A stretch of 64,000 nt of DNA, taken from Morinoia aosen. Its lineage: Eukaryota; Arthropoda; Malacostraca; Amphipoda; Talitridae. Below the pieces are notes generated by a model that was not told where the DNA came from, did not search any database, and saw nothing but the letters and a program-made list of their open reading frames with translations. The translations under genes were made by a program, and so were the position numbers. This document shows, one piece after another, positions 1 through 10,632 of this stretch; position 1 is the first letter of the stretch, and the number at the start of each line of letters is the position of its first letter. The DNA lies in assembly GCA_030386875.1 (NCBI GenBank), contig CM059575.1, forward strand, positions 42,624,859 to 42,688,858, read 5' to 3'.

Positions 1-1312
1 CCCACAGCGAATTTCTGTTGAGGCGGCAGATGCGGGTTTTATTTTACCGGCTTGAAGAATAGTTGCAGCTTTCCAGAGCTCAGGTCGCTGAGTTCGGGCG
101 CGTATTTGTTAGATAGTATTGTTAGGCTTATCCTCGTTGGGACGCCAAAGGTTTAACTATTTGAGTCGTTGGTATTTTCCTCAGGGGATGATAATATTCG
201 ATTATTTTTCAAGATGTATTTACAGAAACAAGGTTGGCTGTAGAGCATTCAATATCAAATAATACGGTTCCAAATTTCCAGGGAGCTGACGGTTCTTTTC
301 GTCGCTCTCCCGAATTTCAGACAAGACGGATTCAAGAGGGTTTGTCGCGTATCTAGGTTACTCGAATTAAATTCCGGCGGACATTATTTACAGAGCCGGT
401 AGCGTAATACTAGAATATCAGTCTGGCATACTGGCGCTGGGCCTAACAGTAGATTTTTGGTAATTTTAAACGACCCTATTCTATCACCGCATTTTCATTT
501 TATATCGAATATCAATGTCTGTATGTTACTATTGGGAATTTTGAGAGAATGAGAAACCTTTTATAACTTTTATATGATTAGCCTGCAACTTGATTTTTCC
601 GATTTTTCAATCAGGAAATTAGAAACTAGCTGAATTTGGCGTATCCTATCAAAAACATGTTTTTTTTCAAATACAGCACAATGCGCAATACAGTCGTTAG
701 TTTAATTTATCAGTATGAACTGATGCATTTTATGGCAAAAAAAATTAAAGTGATAATCACTACGAATACATTCACTTAACGACCTGTGACCAGTTGGCAT
801 CAAATAATTATTGCTAACTCTTTCTGACTCCTACGAACTCTTTTGTGCCAGTAGTATTAGCGCAGGAAATACTATGCATTTTTATTATGGTAAAATATTT
901 TATTCTCTCTGAGCTCGTTTTTTTGGCATACTAGTTGATACGTAAGAAGGAAAAATCGTTCCGAATGTCGACCTCATAGTCTTAAAAGCAGAATAATTCA
1001 AATTTGCCCATATTACTTCCAAATTAATTCCTCATTTCACAAGTTCCAATGCTCTTATTTCAATATAAATGCGAACTGACCAGATTGTTTTCAACAATGC
1101 GTCACAAGGATGATGTTTTCTTTCTTACTGGTATTTATCTGCATTTTCAAAATCAGTTAAACACAACGAAGGGAATGCATTTTTTTGTGCTTCTCTTTCA
1201 TTTATTTTTTAGACAATTGACATGGGTATTACGATATCTATATGTGAATATCAACTAAAGATCTTAATGTCAAGATATTTTAAAAACCAATTTTATACAT
1301 TTCATGTCTCAA
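1..1312. other. Unassigned sequence, no gene recognised
   Basis: Both strands were read. Open frames are short and AT-driven, with no recognisable protein motif. The first ~480 bases are somewhat richer in GC than the rest, but I see no splice-bounded coding segment. Confidence 0.4.
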
Positions 1313-1477
1313 GTTTATTGGAAATAAACTGTTGTTTTATTTTCTTTCACTTATTGGAAATAAACTGTAAACTGTTTATTGGAAATAAACTGTTGTTTTA
1401 TTTTCTTTCACTTATTGGAAATAAACTGCAATCTGTTTATTGGAAATAAACTGTTGTTTTATTTTCTTTCACTTATT
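1313..1477 (+). repeat. 61-bp tandem repeat resembling a LINE 3' tail
   Basis: About 2.7 copies of a 61-bp unit start at 1313, 1374 and 1435. Each unit contains TTTATTGGAAATAAACTG followed by a T-rich TTTTATTTTCTTTCAC stretch. The same TATTGGAAATAAA core with a CTTT-rich tail ends the LINE copies at 14372-14410 (+) and 24318-24365 (-), and a diverged form lies at 34683-34720. The array therefore looks like an amplified LINE 3' end. No LINE coding sequence sits directly upstream. Confidence 0.75.
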
Positions 1478-2419
1478 TAAAACAAGTTTCATTGCTCTTG
1501 CTCAACCATGAACAATTGCGAAATTTACTCAACATAAAGATTCTTCGACTACTATCTCTGTCTCTTTAAATGCCGATCGATCTCATATGCGCCAACACAA
1601 TGTAATTTCGATTTCTACTCAATGAATTTCTTTGGTAACGCTTTTTTGTGTTAGCTGCTTAGGTTCTAATATATGTCTCCCCTGTGTTGCTAAATCCAAG
1701 AATAATTTAGGAATTCAAGGTCACGATATTAGCTATCATGTCAATTTCACTTCAATTTCAATCTATTTAATCATTTGTTATGCCTTTTAGGTTTTATACG
1801 GATACTATTCGGTGTGTACCAGCTTTTGTATTTCCACTATGAGGAATTTACGCAGTCCAATGTTTTCACTCATGGACTGAGTGCGAGTGCCTCTCATGAA
1901 ATTACACTAGATTGGAGGCTGAACATCTCTACGTGATTTTTATTTTTAATTGGGTCTTTTTAATAGTAATACTTTTTACTTTTTACCTATACTATGTAAC
2001 ATTTTTCATTTTTACAGAGTATTATTTTCTATTAGCTCAATTTACTGGCTGATCATATTGAGATATTCGATGATATTGACCTAGCTTTCAGTCATTTGAA
2101 TACATTGTTTCCAAACATAAATTAATCAAAAAGCTGTGAATATAACAATATTAGAAAATTTAACGAATCGACCACAAGTTGCAATGATTTTTCGTTGTTG
2201 TGTTGGAACTGTTGGTCACTCGGTCCAAAAATGAATAATATAACTTGTACATACTATCACTGAGCTCAATTGTAACTTTGACGTTATTAGCTTCGCCAAA
2301 AGTTGACTAGACGACTAATTTAAAGTCATGATTTCAATGCTTGTGTTATCATAGCCGCAATTCACTACGTAATTATAATAAACAAACAATTTAAACAATT
2401 TATTTACCACAGGTGATAC
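1478..2419. other. Unassigned AT-rich sequence
   Basis: No open frame longer than about 60 codons and no motif I recognise. Confidence 0.4.
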
Positions 2420-2640
2420 AGAGGTAGAATGTTTCTTAACTCTAATACAATGGTCAAATTTGAGTATAGCTACCTGTGGGCACGATTAAGTTCAGCGAGT
2501 TCTAGGGCATCCTACCATCACGTTATTCTAGGGTTTACAATAATGTTTCACCTAATTCACTTAACCTAGTTTCGCATTAGACTGATCAACAAGATAATGA
2601 GTTCGATATTGATGTTTAATTTTACAATAAAGGTCATATG
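2420..2640 (+). repeat. Dispersed repeat, copy 1 (partner 4480-4690)
   Basis: This ~220-bp stretch aligns in direct orientation with 4480-4690. Shared landmarks in order are an ACAATGRTC block, TTGAGTMTAGCTA, GTTCAGCRA, AACCxCTTTCxGCxTTAG and CTGAxCAAxxAGATA. Identity by eye is moderate. No terminal repeats or coding content are seen, so the class is unknown. Confidence 0.5.
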
Positions 2641-2770
2641 GACTATATTTAACAGTATATTCGATAACGATTTAAGAGTAGACTGAAAATTGGCGATATT
2701 ACCCATGGCAAATTACATTATTAAGACCAGACATGTAGGAGGCAGGAATTGACTTGGTGATCTTACACGA

Positions 2771-2980
2771 CTAGTATTCTGATAAGAAGTGAGACTTAAG
2801 ATTGCTTTTGAATACCTTGTAAGAATTACTTTCACGGATCTCCGCAGGTATTAAGTTCCAAGTTTTAGTTCCAACGAATAAGATAAACGGGGCGAAAGCG
2901 TAAATACTAATATGTCTAAACCCATAGCTTCGATAATCGTCGCAAGTGCAGGTATGTAAATCATAACCATATCGAAACAT
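2771..2980 (-). pseudogene. LINE ORF2 C-terminal fragment
   Basis: A 69-codon minus-strand frame contains YGFRHISIYAFAPF, then TKTWNLIPAEIR, then KVFKSNLKSHFL. This is the pattern found at the C-terminus of jockey/CR1-type LINE ORF2 proteins, after the RT domain (a tryptophan-asparagine-x-(I/L)-P core followed by F-K-x-x-L-K). Only this end is present. It is oriented opposite to the LINE endonuclease fragment that follows, so two insertions meet near 2981. A 23-bp direct duplication (2959-2981, 2982-3004) lies at that junction. Confidence 0.65.
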
Positions 2981-3004
2981 TAATCATAACCATATCGAAA
3001 CATT
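2959..3004. repeat. 23-bp perfect direct duplication at an element junction
   Basis: The unit AATCATAACCATATCGAAAC followed by ATT occurs twice back to back. It sits between the minus-strand LINE C-terminal fragment and the plus-strand LINE endonuclease fragment. Confidence 0.85.
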
Positions 3005-3011
3005 AATCATA

Positions 3012-3624
3012 GAACTGACAAAAAACGGTAAACGGATTATACTTGGATTTGTGCATAGGCCTCACACAGCCTGAATGAACGCCGTATCTTTCCTGAATGA
3101 ACTCCGTAGCATTATGTAGTAGTTTAGCAAGTCTTAATAATCTGCGGTGACTCAACTACGATCTTCTTAAACATGAAAGCTGTGAACAAATATCAAATTT
3201 CATGAATGGATTTAAGTTTTAATCTTTCCTTCCAGCATAATCACGAAGTCTACACGTGTTTCATCAAAATATGCTACACTGCTTGAAAATATCTCTATGA
3301 TAGATCCAACTGACTTTCTTACAATAATAATATTTTCCAACTTATCTGATCATTTTTCGGTATGTTTTATAACGAAAAATGTCTTCGTCACTTGTAGCAA
3401 ACAACAGGCTGGAATTTACTCCCATCGTTACTCAAATGAATCAAATTTGCGATCAATACGCACTGTTCTAGAAGAATAAAAGCCAACAACGATGTAGCTC
3501 AATCATCACATACATGGCTACAACAATGTAGCCATCAATGTAGCTCAATCATACATTATTTCAGTAGCGTAAAAAGAATTACAATTACAATGTACAATTA
3601 CACTGAGAAATCGACAAAAGGCCT
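3012..3624 (+). pseudogene. LINE A-family endonuclease fragment, broken
   Basis: Nucleotide and residue alignment with 7330-7667 and 9089-9385 identifies the C-terminal half of an AP-type LINE endonuclease. Visible pieces are KNGKRIILG, ICGD (frame-shifted), and FSNLSDHFSVCF (3342-3376), the SDH motif being a catalytic hallmark of the family. The alignment to the other copy breaks near 3624, where unrelated sequence begins (TCGCGTCTTACGAGACGCG). The frame is interrupted several times, so this is a relic. Because it is uninterrupted at the point where the 7.2-kb copy is split, it provides the empty site for the 7668-9084 insertion. Confidence 0.75.
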
Positions 3625-4479
3625 GTCGCGTCTTACGAGACGCGAATTTTGGATAACCTTGTGGCAACATCACCGCGGACGATACGCGCTGGTCCGCAAA
3701 CTCAGCGTAGCGGCTCTGTTTGGCTGGAGCCGTCAAGTTGAAAAGTTCTCACTATTTATAGTTCTCCCAGTGTAATTGTGTGTGTCAGAAATCCTACTTA
3801 GAGTATTCGTACTCCTAATTTAGTCTCTTTATATGTGTTGTCGCTGCGCCAGATAGTGAACAGCAGGTTCCTAGAGCATTCAATGATGCTTCTGGCAACC
3901 GGCGAACCACCTATATCGAGTCAGGCTCGCCTTGTGAATTTTCTAGTGCTTCCTCCAGCCAGTGTGCCGCATTGTAATTTTTGTGAATTTTTGGTGCTTC
4001 CTCTAGCCAGTATGCTGCATTGTGATGTTGATAATTTAATTGTGTAAATTAAGGTAGCCAGCAGTTTAATTAAGAGAAGTTGTAGCCTGCAGCTACAAAA
4101 AATCACTGCAGCCAACATTTTGCTATAAGTAAGATTAAGCTGTTGAACTGGCGCCTCAAAAGATGTAAACAGATAGCTACTAAGAACTTCATACATTGAC
4201 AGTGCATAGCTCAGATTCTTGTATTTTTTTGGCTGGGAGACAAAGTAAACTTTTTGAATGTCAATAATGTGTCTGCTCCTCACCCATGAGCTGTGCTGAG
4301 CAAGTTGCGTCAGTCAGCAGGGTGGAAGCCTAGAGTCAAAGCAGACTGAGAACACGTCCAGAAATTTGTGTGTTCACTGCCCATGTGATTTTGTACACTC
4401 GGGGCGACATCAGCGAACTTGCACTTGTTGCCCTGTGGACGGTTCACCTGTATCTAAATTGAGTAATTTAAAATTTATC
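3625..4479. other. Insertion of unknown class replacing LINE sequence
   Basis: The sequence begins abruptly where LINE A homology ends and opens with a short palindrome (GCGTCTTACGAGACGC). It has a higher GC content than its surroundings up to about 4030 and holds a ~50-bp tandem duplication. No convincing coding frame and no matching terminal repeat were found, so I cannot say whether it is an LTR, a satellite fragment or a DNA element. Confidence 0.4.
3934..4032 (+). repeat. ~50-bp tandem duplication
   Basis: Two adjacent units each run GTGAATTTT, then GTGCTTCCTCYAGCCAGTRTG, then CYGCATTGTRATxTT. They differ at several positions. Confidence 0.75.
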
Positions 4480-4690
4480 GACACGAGTGATAGTCAGAAT
4501 ATTTCTCATATTTAGCACAATGATCCAACTTGAGTCTAGCTAATTTTGAGCCCAAATGAGTTCAGCAACTCCCAGGGAATTCACTCAACATTATTATAAA
4601 AAATGTGTAGGAACCTGCGCTTACTCATTTCAACCGCTTTCAGCGTTAGGCTGACCAATGAGATAGCCATGTTGATGTCAAATAACCACA
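4480..4690 (+). repeat. Dispersed repeat, copy 2 (partner 2420-2640)
   Basis: This is the direct-orientation partner of 2420-2640 (shared landmarks given there). Its outer boundaries are not sharp. Confidence 0.5.
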
Positions 4691-5519
4691 GGTGATCAGC
4701 TGTATTCATGTACATTAACTTTAAGCTCCGACTATTCCACGGCTGAATAGGCCGTCGTGTTTGCCTGTAAAAATTAGCGTGAATGATAATTTGCTGTTCT
4801 CTTTTTAGTGTTGACTCTGCACCAGAGACCTAACCTTTTCTGAACTCCCTTTCCACAGGTAGAGTAAAGAACTTATTGAGATAGCCTCATTTATGTAGGT
4901 TAAAAATAGAGGCGTGAGAATACCGTCCCCCATTGTTTGTGAGTATATATATTAATTAAGGCGTGTCAGTTTGTCCCACTGAGGGTGTAAACCCGTGCCC
5001 AAAGCAGCGCTCCATTTATGTGAACTTCATTTATGTGAACTTGCGTTAATCACAGTATGCGCGAATGTATTGTCCCCCTTTGACCACAGCATATATATTT
5101 AACAGTTTAGAAAAATTTACGGGAAGCTAAAGAAATAACTTCCAGGTGTATGTTTATAAAATTGGATTTTAGTACAATGCTGTGTGCTCCACACAAAGTT
5201 TAAAACGTCTTGTCCAGCTAGAAAGTCGACCCTTTCTCTGTCCAGATATTCCAATAGCTGTCTCATTGTGTTATGTGTTTGGCTTTGACAATTATCATTG
5301 ATATGAGTTGTTCAGAGCGTAGAGTAATGTCCGTATTGTTGTTTTCTGGAACTAGAAATCTTGCTAACATAGATCGACATGTGAGCTACCAGACTCTTGA
5401 GACTGGCGTGATAGATTATTGTCATTGAGATATATTAGTTCTAGCATCATTTAGTTGCTCTTCATACTTTAATCAGTTACTTTTCATCCATATTTTTGAA
5501 CTAGGAGTTTCCTTATTAT
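4691..5519. other. Unassigned sequence
   Basis: A 15-bp duplication (CATTTATGTGAACTT at 5013-5027 and 5028-5042) is the only local structure noted. The last ~100 bases may be the decayed upstream part of the Penelope-like element that follows. Confidence 0.4.
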
Positions 5520-6332
5520 GTGATTATTCTTCGTTTTGTTGCCGAACCTGAAGCGGACTTCGCTGTTAATTTCCAGTACCGACCAATTTTTTCGGCCATT
5601 AATACTCCGAGCTATACTTTGTCTAAATTCCTTGTTCCGATATTGAGCCCTATAACTCAAAATGAATACACGGTCAGGAATTCTACGGAGTTTGTGAAGG
5701 ATAAAACTTCAGTACAAAATGCTGGTCAATTTTTTATGTGCTCTTTTGATGTTGAGAACCTTTTTACTAACGTTCCATTGCGTGAAACTATAGAAATATG
5801 CTTGCAACACTTGTTCACTACTCCTCAGTCTGTTGTCTTAGGGCTAACGAAGAAACTGTTTCATAATCTTTTAGAACTGGCAGTCATGAACACGTTTTAT
5901 ATGATCAACGGAAAATTTTACAAACAATTAGAGTGTCTAGGTATGGGTCTACCGCGTTCTCTAGCCTTTGCTAATATTTTTATGTGTTTTGGGGAAAAGA
6001 AATGGCTGGAAGAATGTCCTGAATCATTTAAACCTGATATTTATAGGAGATACGTTGATTACACCGTTTTACATTTTCGGGATCAGGCTCATGCTCCTCT
6101 CTTCTTAAACTACCTCAATAGCAAGAATAGAAATATAAAATTTACGATAGATTGTGAAGTGGGTGGCAAGCTTTCATTTCTGGATTGCCTGCTGCATAAA
6201 GAGGGGGATGAATTTGAGTGTTCCGTGTTGAGAAAAAATTGTTTCACAAGTCTAGGTACTAGTTTTTACAGTTATTCCTCCTTCATTTTTAAACTGAATT
6301 TCATCAATTGTTTTATTATGCCTTGCTTTTAA
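5520..6332 (+). pseudogene. Penelope-like element reverse transcriptase
   Basis: A 270-codon frame carries the ordered motifs of a Penelope-like RT: RPIFSAINTP and LSKFLVPIL near residues 21-41, SFDVENLFTNVPL (motif A, residues 75-87, Asp77), LGMGLPRSLAFANIFM (motif B, 140-155), YRRYVDYT (motif C, 175-182), NIKFTI and LSFLD. The family normally has YVDD; here the second Asp is Tyr181, so the catalytic pair is broken. Motif B is also altered (the usual PMGSPLSP is LPRSLAF). The frame ends after the thumb region and the linker up to 6540 is frame-shifted. The GIY-YIG part of the same element follows at 6543. It was an endonuclease-positive Penelope and is now inactive. Confidence 0.85.
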
Positions 6333-6542
6333 TGTGTGCAGCTCTTTTCGGTTTCTACACGAGGAATTTTCCTTTTTGAAAGTATTTTTTAGGAATAATG
6401 GCTTTCTAGAGGTTTTGTTGAATGTCAAATTAGGAAATTTTTAGATGAGAAATATGCAAAAGTTCCGGACTTTCAACAAGCAGCAGACTCTGTACGAACG
6501 CTCTCTTTATGTTTCCAATACTCTGGTCCTCAGTCAGAATTA

Positions 6543-6992
6543 GTGAAAAAACAAATACTGGAGCTACTACAAAAATATTTCAGTAATTTAAAATTTAGAT
6601 TAATATTGATCAATAATAACAAAATTGAATCATTTTTTAGATTCAAGGATAGACTTCCTACTGAGATGGAGGCATCCCTAATATACAAATATAGTTGTGC
6701 ACTTTGTGCATCTGAGTATGTGGGCATGAGTACCCGTACTCTGGGATGTAGGATTGCCGAGCATCAAGGTAGGAGCCACCGGACGGGAAACATTTTAGCA
6801 AGCCCATCCAACTCAGCCATCTGAAATCATGCTTTTGAATGCGACACAGCAGTCAATAAAAATAGTTTCAAAGTCATAGCCAGGGCAAAGTTGTGTTTGG
6901 AATTGCGGATTTTAGAGTCTCTGTTCATTTTTAAAACGAAACCTGTTTTAAATAATCATCTTAGCTCATTTCCTTTATCCTTTGTCAATTAG
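6543..6992 (+). pseudogene. Penelope-like GIY-YIG endonuclease domain
   Basis: In frame are KYSCALCASEYVGMSTRTLG and CRIAEHQGRSHRTG, the cysteine-bearing GIY-YIG form found in endonuclease-positive Penelope-like elements. An in-frame TGA at 6822-6824 stops the frame. Reading on gives NHAFECDTAVNK, then ELRILESLFIFKTKP, which is the normal family C-terminus, so that TGA is a nonsense mutation inside the domain. The segment sits just downstream of the RT at 5520-6332 and upstream of a hammerhead-like motif. Confidence 0.8.
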
Positions 6993-7055
6993 TAATGTCA
7001 TACATTTTTTTAGTTGCTTTCTTTTTGTATTTACAGATGACTTTTTGTTCGAATT

Positions 7056-7095
7056 CGTATTGCTGATGATGAGCGAAGGCTCGAAACGTTCATTT
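7056..7095 (+). ncRNA. Hammerhead ribozyme-like core of a Penelope-like element
   Basis: CTGATGA (7063-7069) is followed by GAGC-GAAG-GCTC, a 4-bp stem with a tetraloop, and then GAAAC (7083-7087). This is the conserved CUGANGA / stem II / GAAA core of a hammerhead. Penelope-like elements are known to encode such motifs near their termini, and this one lies just past the GIY-YIG end. Stem III and the cleavage-site triplet are not obvious here, so self-cleavage is not shown. Confidence 0.6.
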
Positions 7096-7189
7096 TTTAC
7101 GAGTCTTTTACAATATCGAGAATACATTTTAATGAAAAAGGTTTTATACTATTTTCCTGGTTCTCTCTTTTTTATTGAAAATACGAATG

Positions 7190-7667
7190 AACAATTATCA
7201 TAGCCATCACTCACTGTGCAATAACTCTCGCGGCGGAGGCATCAGCACGTACATATCTAAGCACATTGGCTCGAGACTCATAGCAAGTGCAACTATGAAT
7301 CGGAATCATATAGAGTCACTATTCATTGAACTGATTAGAAATGGCAAACGAATTACGCTTGGAACGGTGCATAGACCTCCAACAGCTTGTACTTTATGTT
7401 TCCTGAATGAGCTCAATCGTATTATGTTGCAGTTAAACAGTTCTTTATACCACGACATAACAATCTGCGGTGAGTTCAATTATGATCTGCTGAAACATGA
7501 AAGCTGTGAACCACTCTCAAACTTCCTAAATGTTTTTTAGTCTTAATCTTTCCATCCGATTATCCCAAAGCCTACACGGATATCCTCAGAATCTGCTACA
7601 CTGCTCGACAATATCTTTATGACGGATCCAACGGATTTTCTTACTGGAATAAATACTACTGACTTAT
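7190..7667 (+). pseudogene. LINE A AP-endonuclease domain, 5' truncated
   Basis: The frame reads NNSRGGGISTYISKHI, then LFIELIRNGKRITLGTVHRP, then ITICGEFNYDLLKHES. After a frameshift near 7545 it continues PKPTRISSESATLLDNIF and TDPTDFL. These are the middle and late motifs of a jockey/CR1-type LINE endonuclease; the usual GDFN is GEFN. The N-terminus is missing. Reading stops at 7667, exactly where the TTAW element begins, and resumes after it at 9085. Confidence 0.8.
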
Positions 7668-9084
7668 GGGGACGGTTCGGGGTAAAAAAGTCTAAAGTTA
7701 CTGATGAATTTTTCTGAGACTTTCACCATAGGTGTAAAATGATATGAATATTGATGTTGATTTCCGGAGTTTTTTCGTAAATATATAAGATAGATGATTT
7801 TTTTTCTAAAAACATGAAAAAATGGGTGTTGCGGAAAATATTTGTTCTACAATTTTGAACTAACAGAACTGGAAAATGTTTTCTATATAGCTAATTGTCT
7901 TGTCTAGAGATCCGGTGCAATAGTTTTTCAATAATTCGATTTGTTGAATTTTAGGAATTTTTTTCCCCAAAACTGACAACTTTTTTCATTTTTCCAATTT
8001 AATTTAATTTTAATTATCAAAATGGATTGAAATTAAAAAACCTTTGCACCGCCTCTCTAGATTATTTCAACCGCTTTCGATTGATATATTTTCCATTCTT
8101 GTAACTTCAAAACTGTTGGAGAAGAAACATTTCAAAATTCAAGAAGTTGATTTTTCAGGAGAGCTTTTTTTCTAAAAAAATTCTTTCTTTCCTAATTTTT
8201 GAACCGAGTCTTCTTGTAAAACGAATCCCACTGTTTTTGTAGCTCTATTTGAGTTCTATCAATTGATATATCAGCAATTCCTGTACCTTTAAAATTATGG
8301 GGAAAGGATCCGTATCAAAAGTCAATAAATTCAAGTGTCTGAACAGCGTTTTTGTTAGAAAAATGTTTTTTCCATTAAAGAATAATTTTTTTTCAAAATC
8401 AACTCTATTGCTCTGTAGCTCTTTTTGAGCCCATTCGATTGATATGTTTGTTATTCCTGTAGCTTTAAAACTCCGGGAAAAAAAGAAAGAAAAAAGTTTT
8501 TTCCAAGTTGCCACATGAGACACATGCCAACATACTGGCTTTTAAAAGTTTCTTAATACAAGACGTCCTAAATCAAAAGTTCCATACGAGGCGTACTAAT
8601 TGACAAACCATCCGAGGTGTATAAATAGATAAGCCATACTAGGCATAATAATAGACAAACTATAAGAGGTGTACTAATAGACAAACTATCAGAGGTAGGC
8701 GATTATATGTTTACACAAGCTGATGACCCAGCTACCGGACTCGAAACAAACACTCAGTTACACCATCATTAATTATCACTGAGTAATAGAATGTTTCGTT
8801 TGAGTACGAAAGTATTTCAAGTAAAGCCATGAATGAACTCTCTTTCCATTCCCGTCGAGGAACACTCAAAACTGACTCGTAATATGGGGGGAAGGGGGAG
8901 GTCACCCATCCATTGGCGCGTCCCGAGGTCACGCTAGTGAGCATCTTCTACCCCGTCTAGGAGACGTACCAATGGACGTACTTGATAGCCAATTATATTG
9001 TTGGATGCGCAAGAAAATTCTCTATAAGATGAGTTTATAAACCGAAAACCTACCATTATTTGAACGTTGACCCGAACCGTGCCT
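7668..9084 (-). mobile_element. TTAW-flanked non-autonomous DNA transposon, copy 1
   Basis: The 1417-bp element ends in GGGGACGGTTCGGGGTAAAAAA on the left and the complement of AGGCACGGTTCGGGTC on the right, giving short imperfect inverted repeats around ACGGTTCGGG. It is flanked by TTAT on both sides (7664-7667, 9085-9088). A second copy in the opposite orientation spans 56751-57858 and shares both ends plus the internal GGTGACCTCCC...CCCCTCCC block. It interrupts the SDH motif of LINE A; the copy at 3342-3376 shows that site unoccupied. No transposase is encoded. Internally there are three diverged ~175-bp repeats (near 8077, 8248, 8428). Confidence 0.8.
8583..8697 (+). repeat. ~34-bp minisatellite inside the TTAW element
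   Basis: About three and a half units of a GAGGYGTACTAATAGACAAA-type repeat are present. The sister copy at 56751-57858 lacks them, so they expanded or were inserted in this copy only. Confidence 0.7.
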
Positions 9085-10498
9085 TTATATCATTTTCCAG
9101 TTTTTCTTAATAAAAAAATATATATGTCACTTGCACCAAGCCACGGGCTGTAACTTACTCATATCGTAAAGTAAACGAATCAAATTTGGGAGAAATGCGC
9201 ACCGCTCTAGAAGAACTAATGCCAACATTGCACATCTCTCAAAAAACAAAACAACAACAAAAAAAAACAATAAGGCAACGAACATTAATGAAGCAGTACT
9301 AAACATGCTAATGTAATGTATTGCATTACAATCAGCGTTGTCGAATTGTAAATCGTACAATTACACCGAAAAATAGACAAAAGCCATGGATTACTGGAGA
9401 CATCGTGACAAATATAAAGAAACGTCAAACGTCGCCCCTCCTTTGCGAAGGGCGAATATCTAGAGAAATATATAAAAGATTCAGAAATAATGTAACAAAC
9501 CAGATAAGGAAATAAAAACTACTTTCGGCTCATGTTAACTCAATTTAAAAGTGACATTAAACACACTTGACGCCTACTTAATTTTTGCCATAAACCGAAT
9601 AATGCCGATAAGAAAACAATTGAGTCTATTGTTCAAGATAAAGTAAAATGCCATGAAAAGAAAGATTTGTTAGTCTTTTTAACAATTTCTTTGGAAATGT
9701 AGGGAAAAATATAGCTGACAGTATTTTGAGTGAACCTACTAATCACCAGGAATACATGGAACATGTTTGTGAACACAATTCTTTTTTCTTTACGCCTACC
9801 AACTCTTCCGAGGTAATTGCGTGCACAAACAACCTGAAAAATAAATCGAGTGGATTACAAACGTTTTCGACTAAAGTCCTTAAAGTTATTGCTGATATTG
9901 TAGCCCCGCTCATATCCAATATTATTAACCAGTCTTTCCTCCAGGGCACTTTCCCGAACTCCCTCAAAGTTGCTAGAGTAACCTCTATTTTTGAAAGTGG
10001 TGAAAAAACCTTCGCAAACAATTATAGACCTATTTCTGTGCTACCAATTATTAGCAAAGTTTTCGAAGAAATAGTGTGTAAAAAAGTGTATTCTTATTTT
10101 AAAGAAAAATAATTTCTCTATGATAAACAATTTGGTTTTCGCTCTAAAAAAAATCAACAAAACAGGTGAAATTAAATTATATACAATAACTTCATTCTAA
10201 TACAGAGGAAGGAAAGCTTGTTTTCTCTGTATTTCTTGACTTTCGAAAAGTTTTCGATTGTGTGAACAATAACATATTACTCTTGAAACTCCACTGTAAT
10301 AGCATTCGAGGGACTGCTCAGGATTGGTTCAGATCATACCTAACGAATCGGAAGCAATACGTTGTCATTGACGATGCAAAAGCGGACCTACAGACAATTA
10401 GCCATGGCGCTTCACAAGGGTTTGTCCTCGGGCCTCTCCTATTTCTAATTTTTATCAATGATATTATTAAATCCATATCATTTTCCGAATTCATATTT
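9085..10498 (+). pseudogene. LINE A linker and reverse transcriptase, first part
   Basis: After the interruption the LINE resumes with the end of the endonuclease (9089-9250), then KPWITGDIVTNIKKRQ (9381-9428), then RT motifs: NNLKNKSSGLQTFSTKVLK, SNIINQSFLQGTFPNSLKVA, NYRPISVLPIISKVFEEIV (10020-10076), QFGFR, VFLDFRKVFD (about 10227-10258), SHGASQGFVLGPLLFLIFIN (10400-10459), ending SISFSEFIFF at 10498. Several frameshifts and stops separate these, so it is inactive. The next residues expected, the catalytic (F/Y)ADD, are found only at 14411. Confidence 0.85.
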
Positions 10499-10632
10499 TT
10501 TTGTTTATAGAACGCGCATATATTGTGATTGCCTCGATGCATAGAAATATATTTGTGTATGTTTACGTGTTAGGTGTATGTATGTGCGTAGGTATGTATG
10601 TGTATTTATATGTGTATATATTTACATGTATA

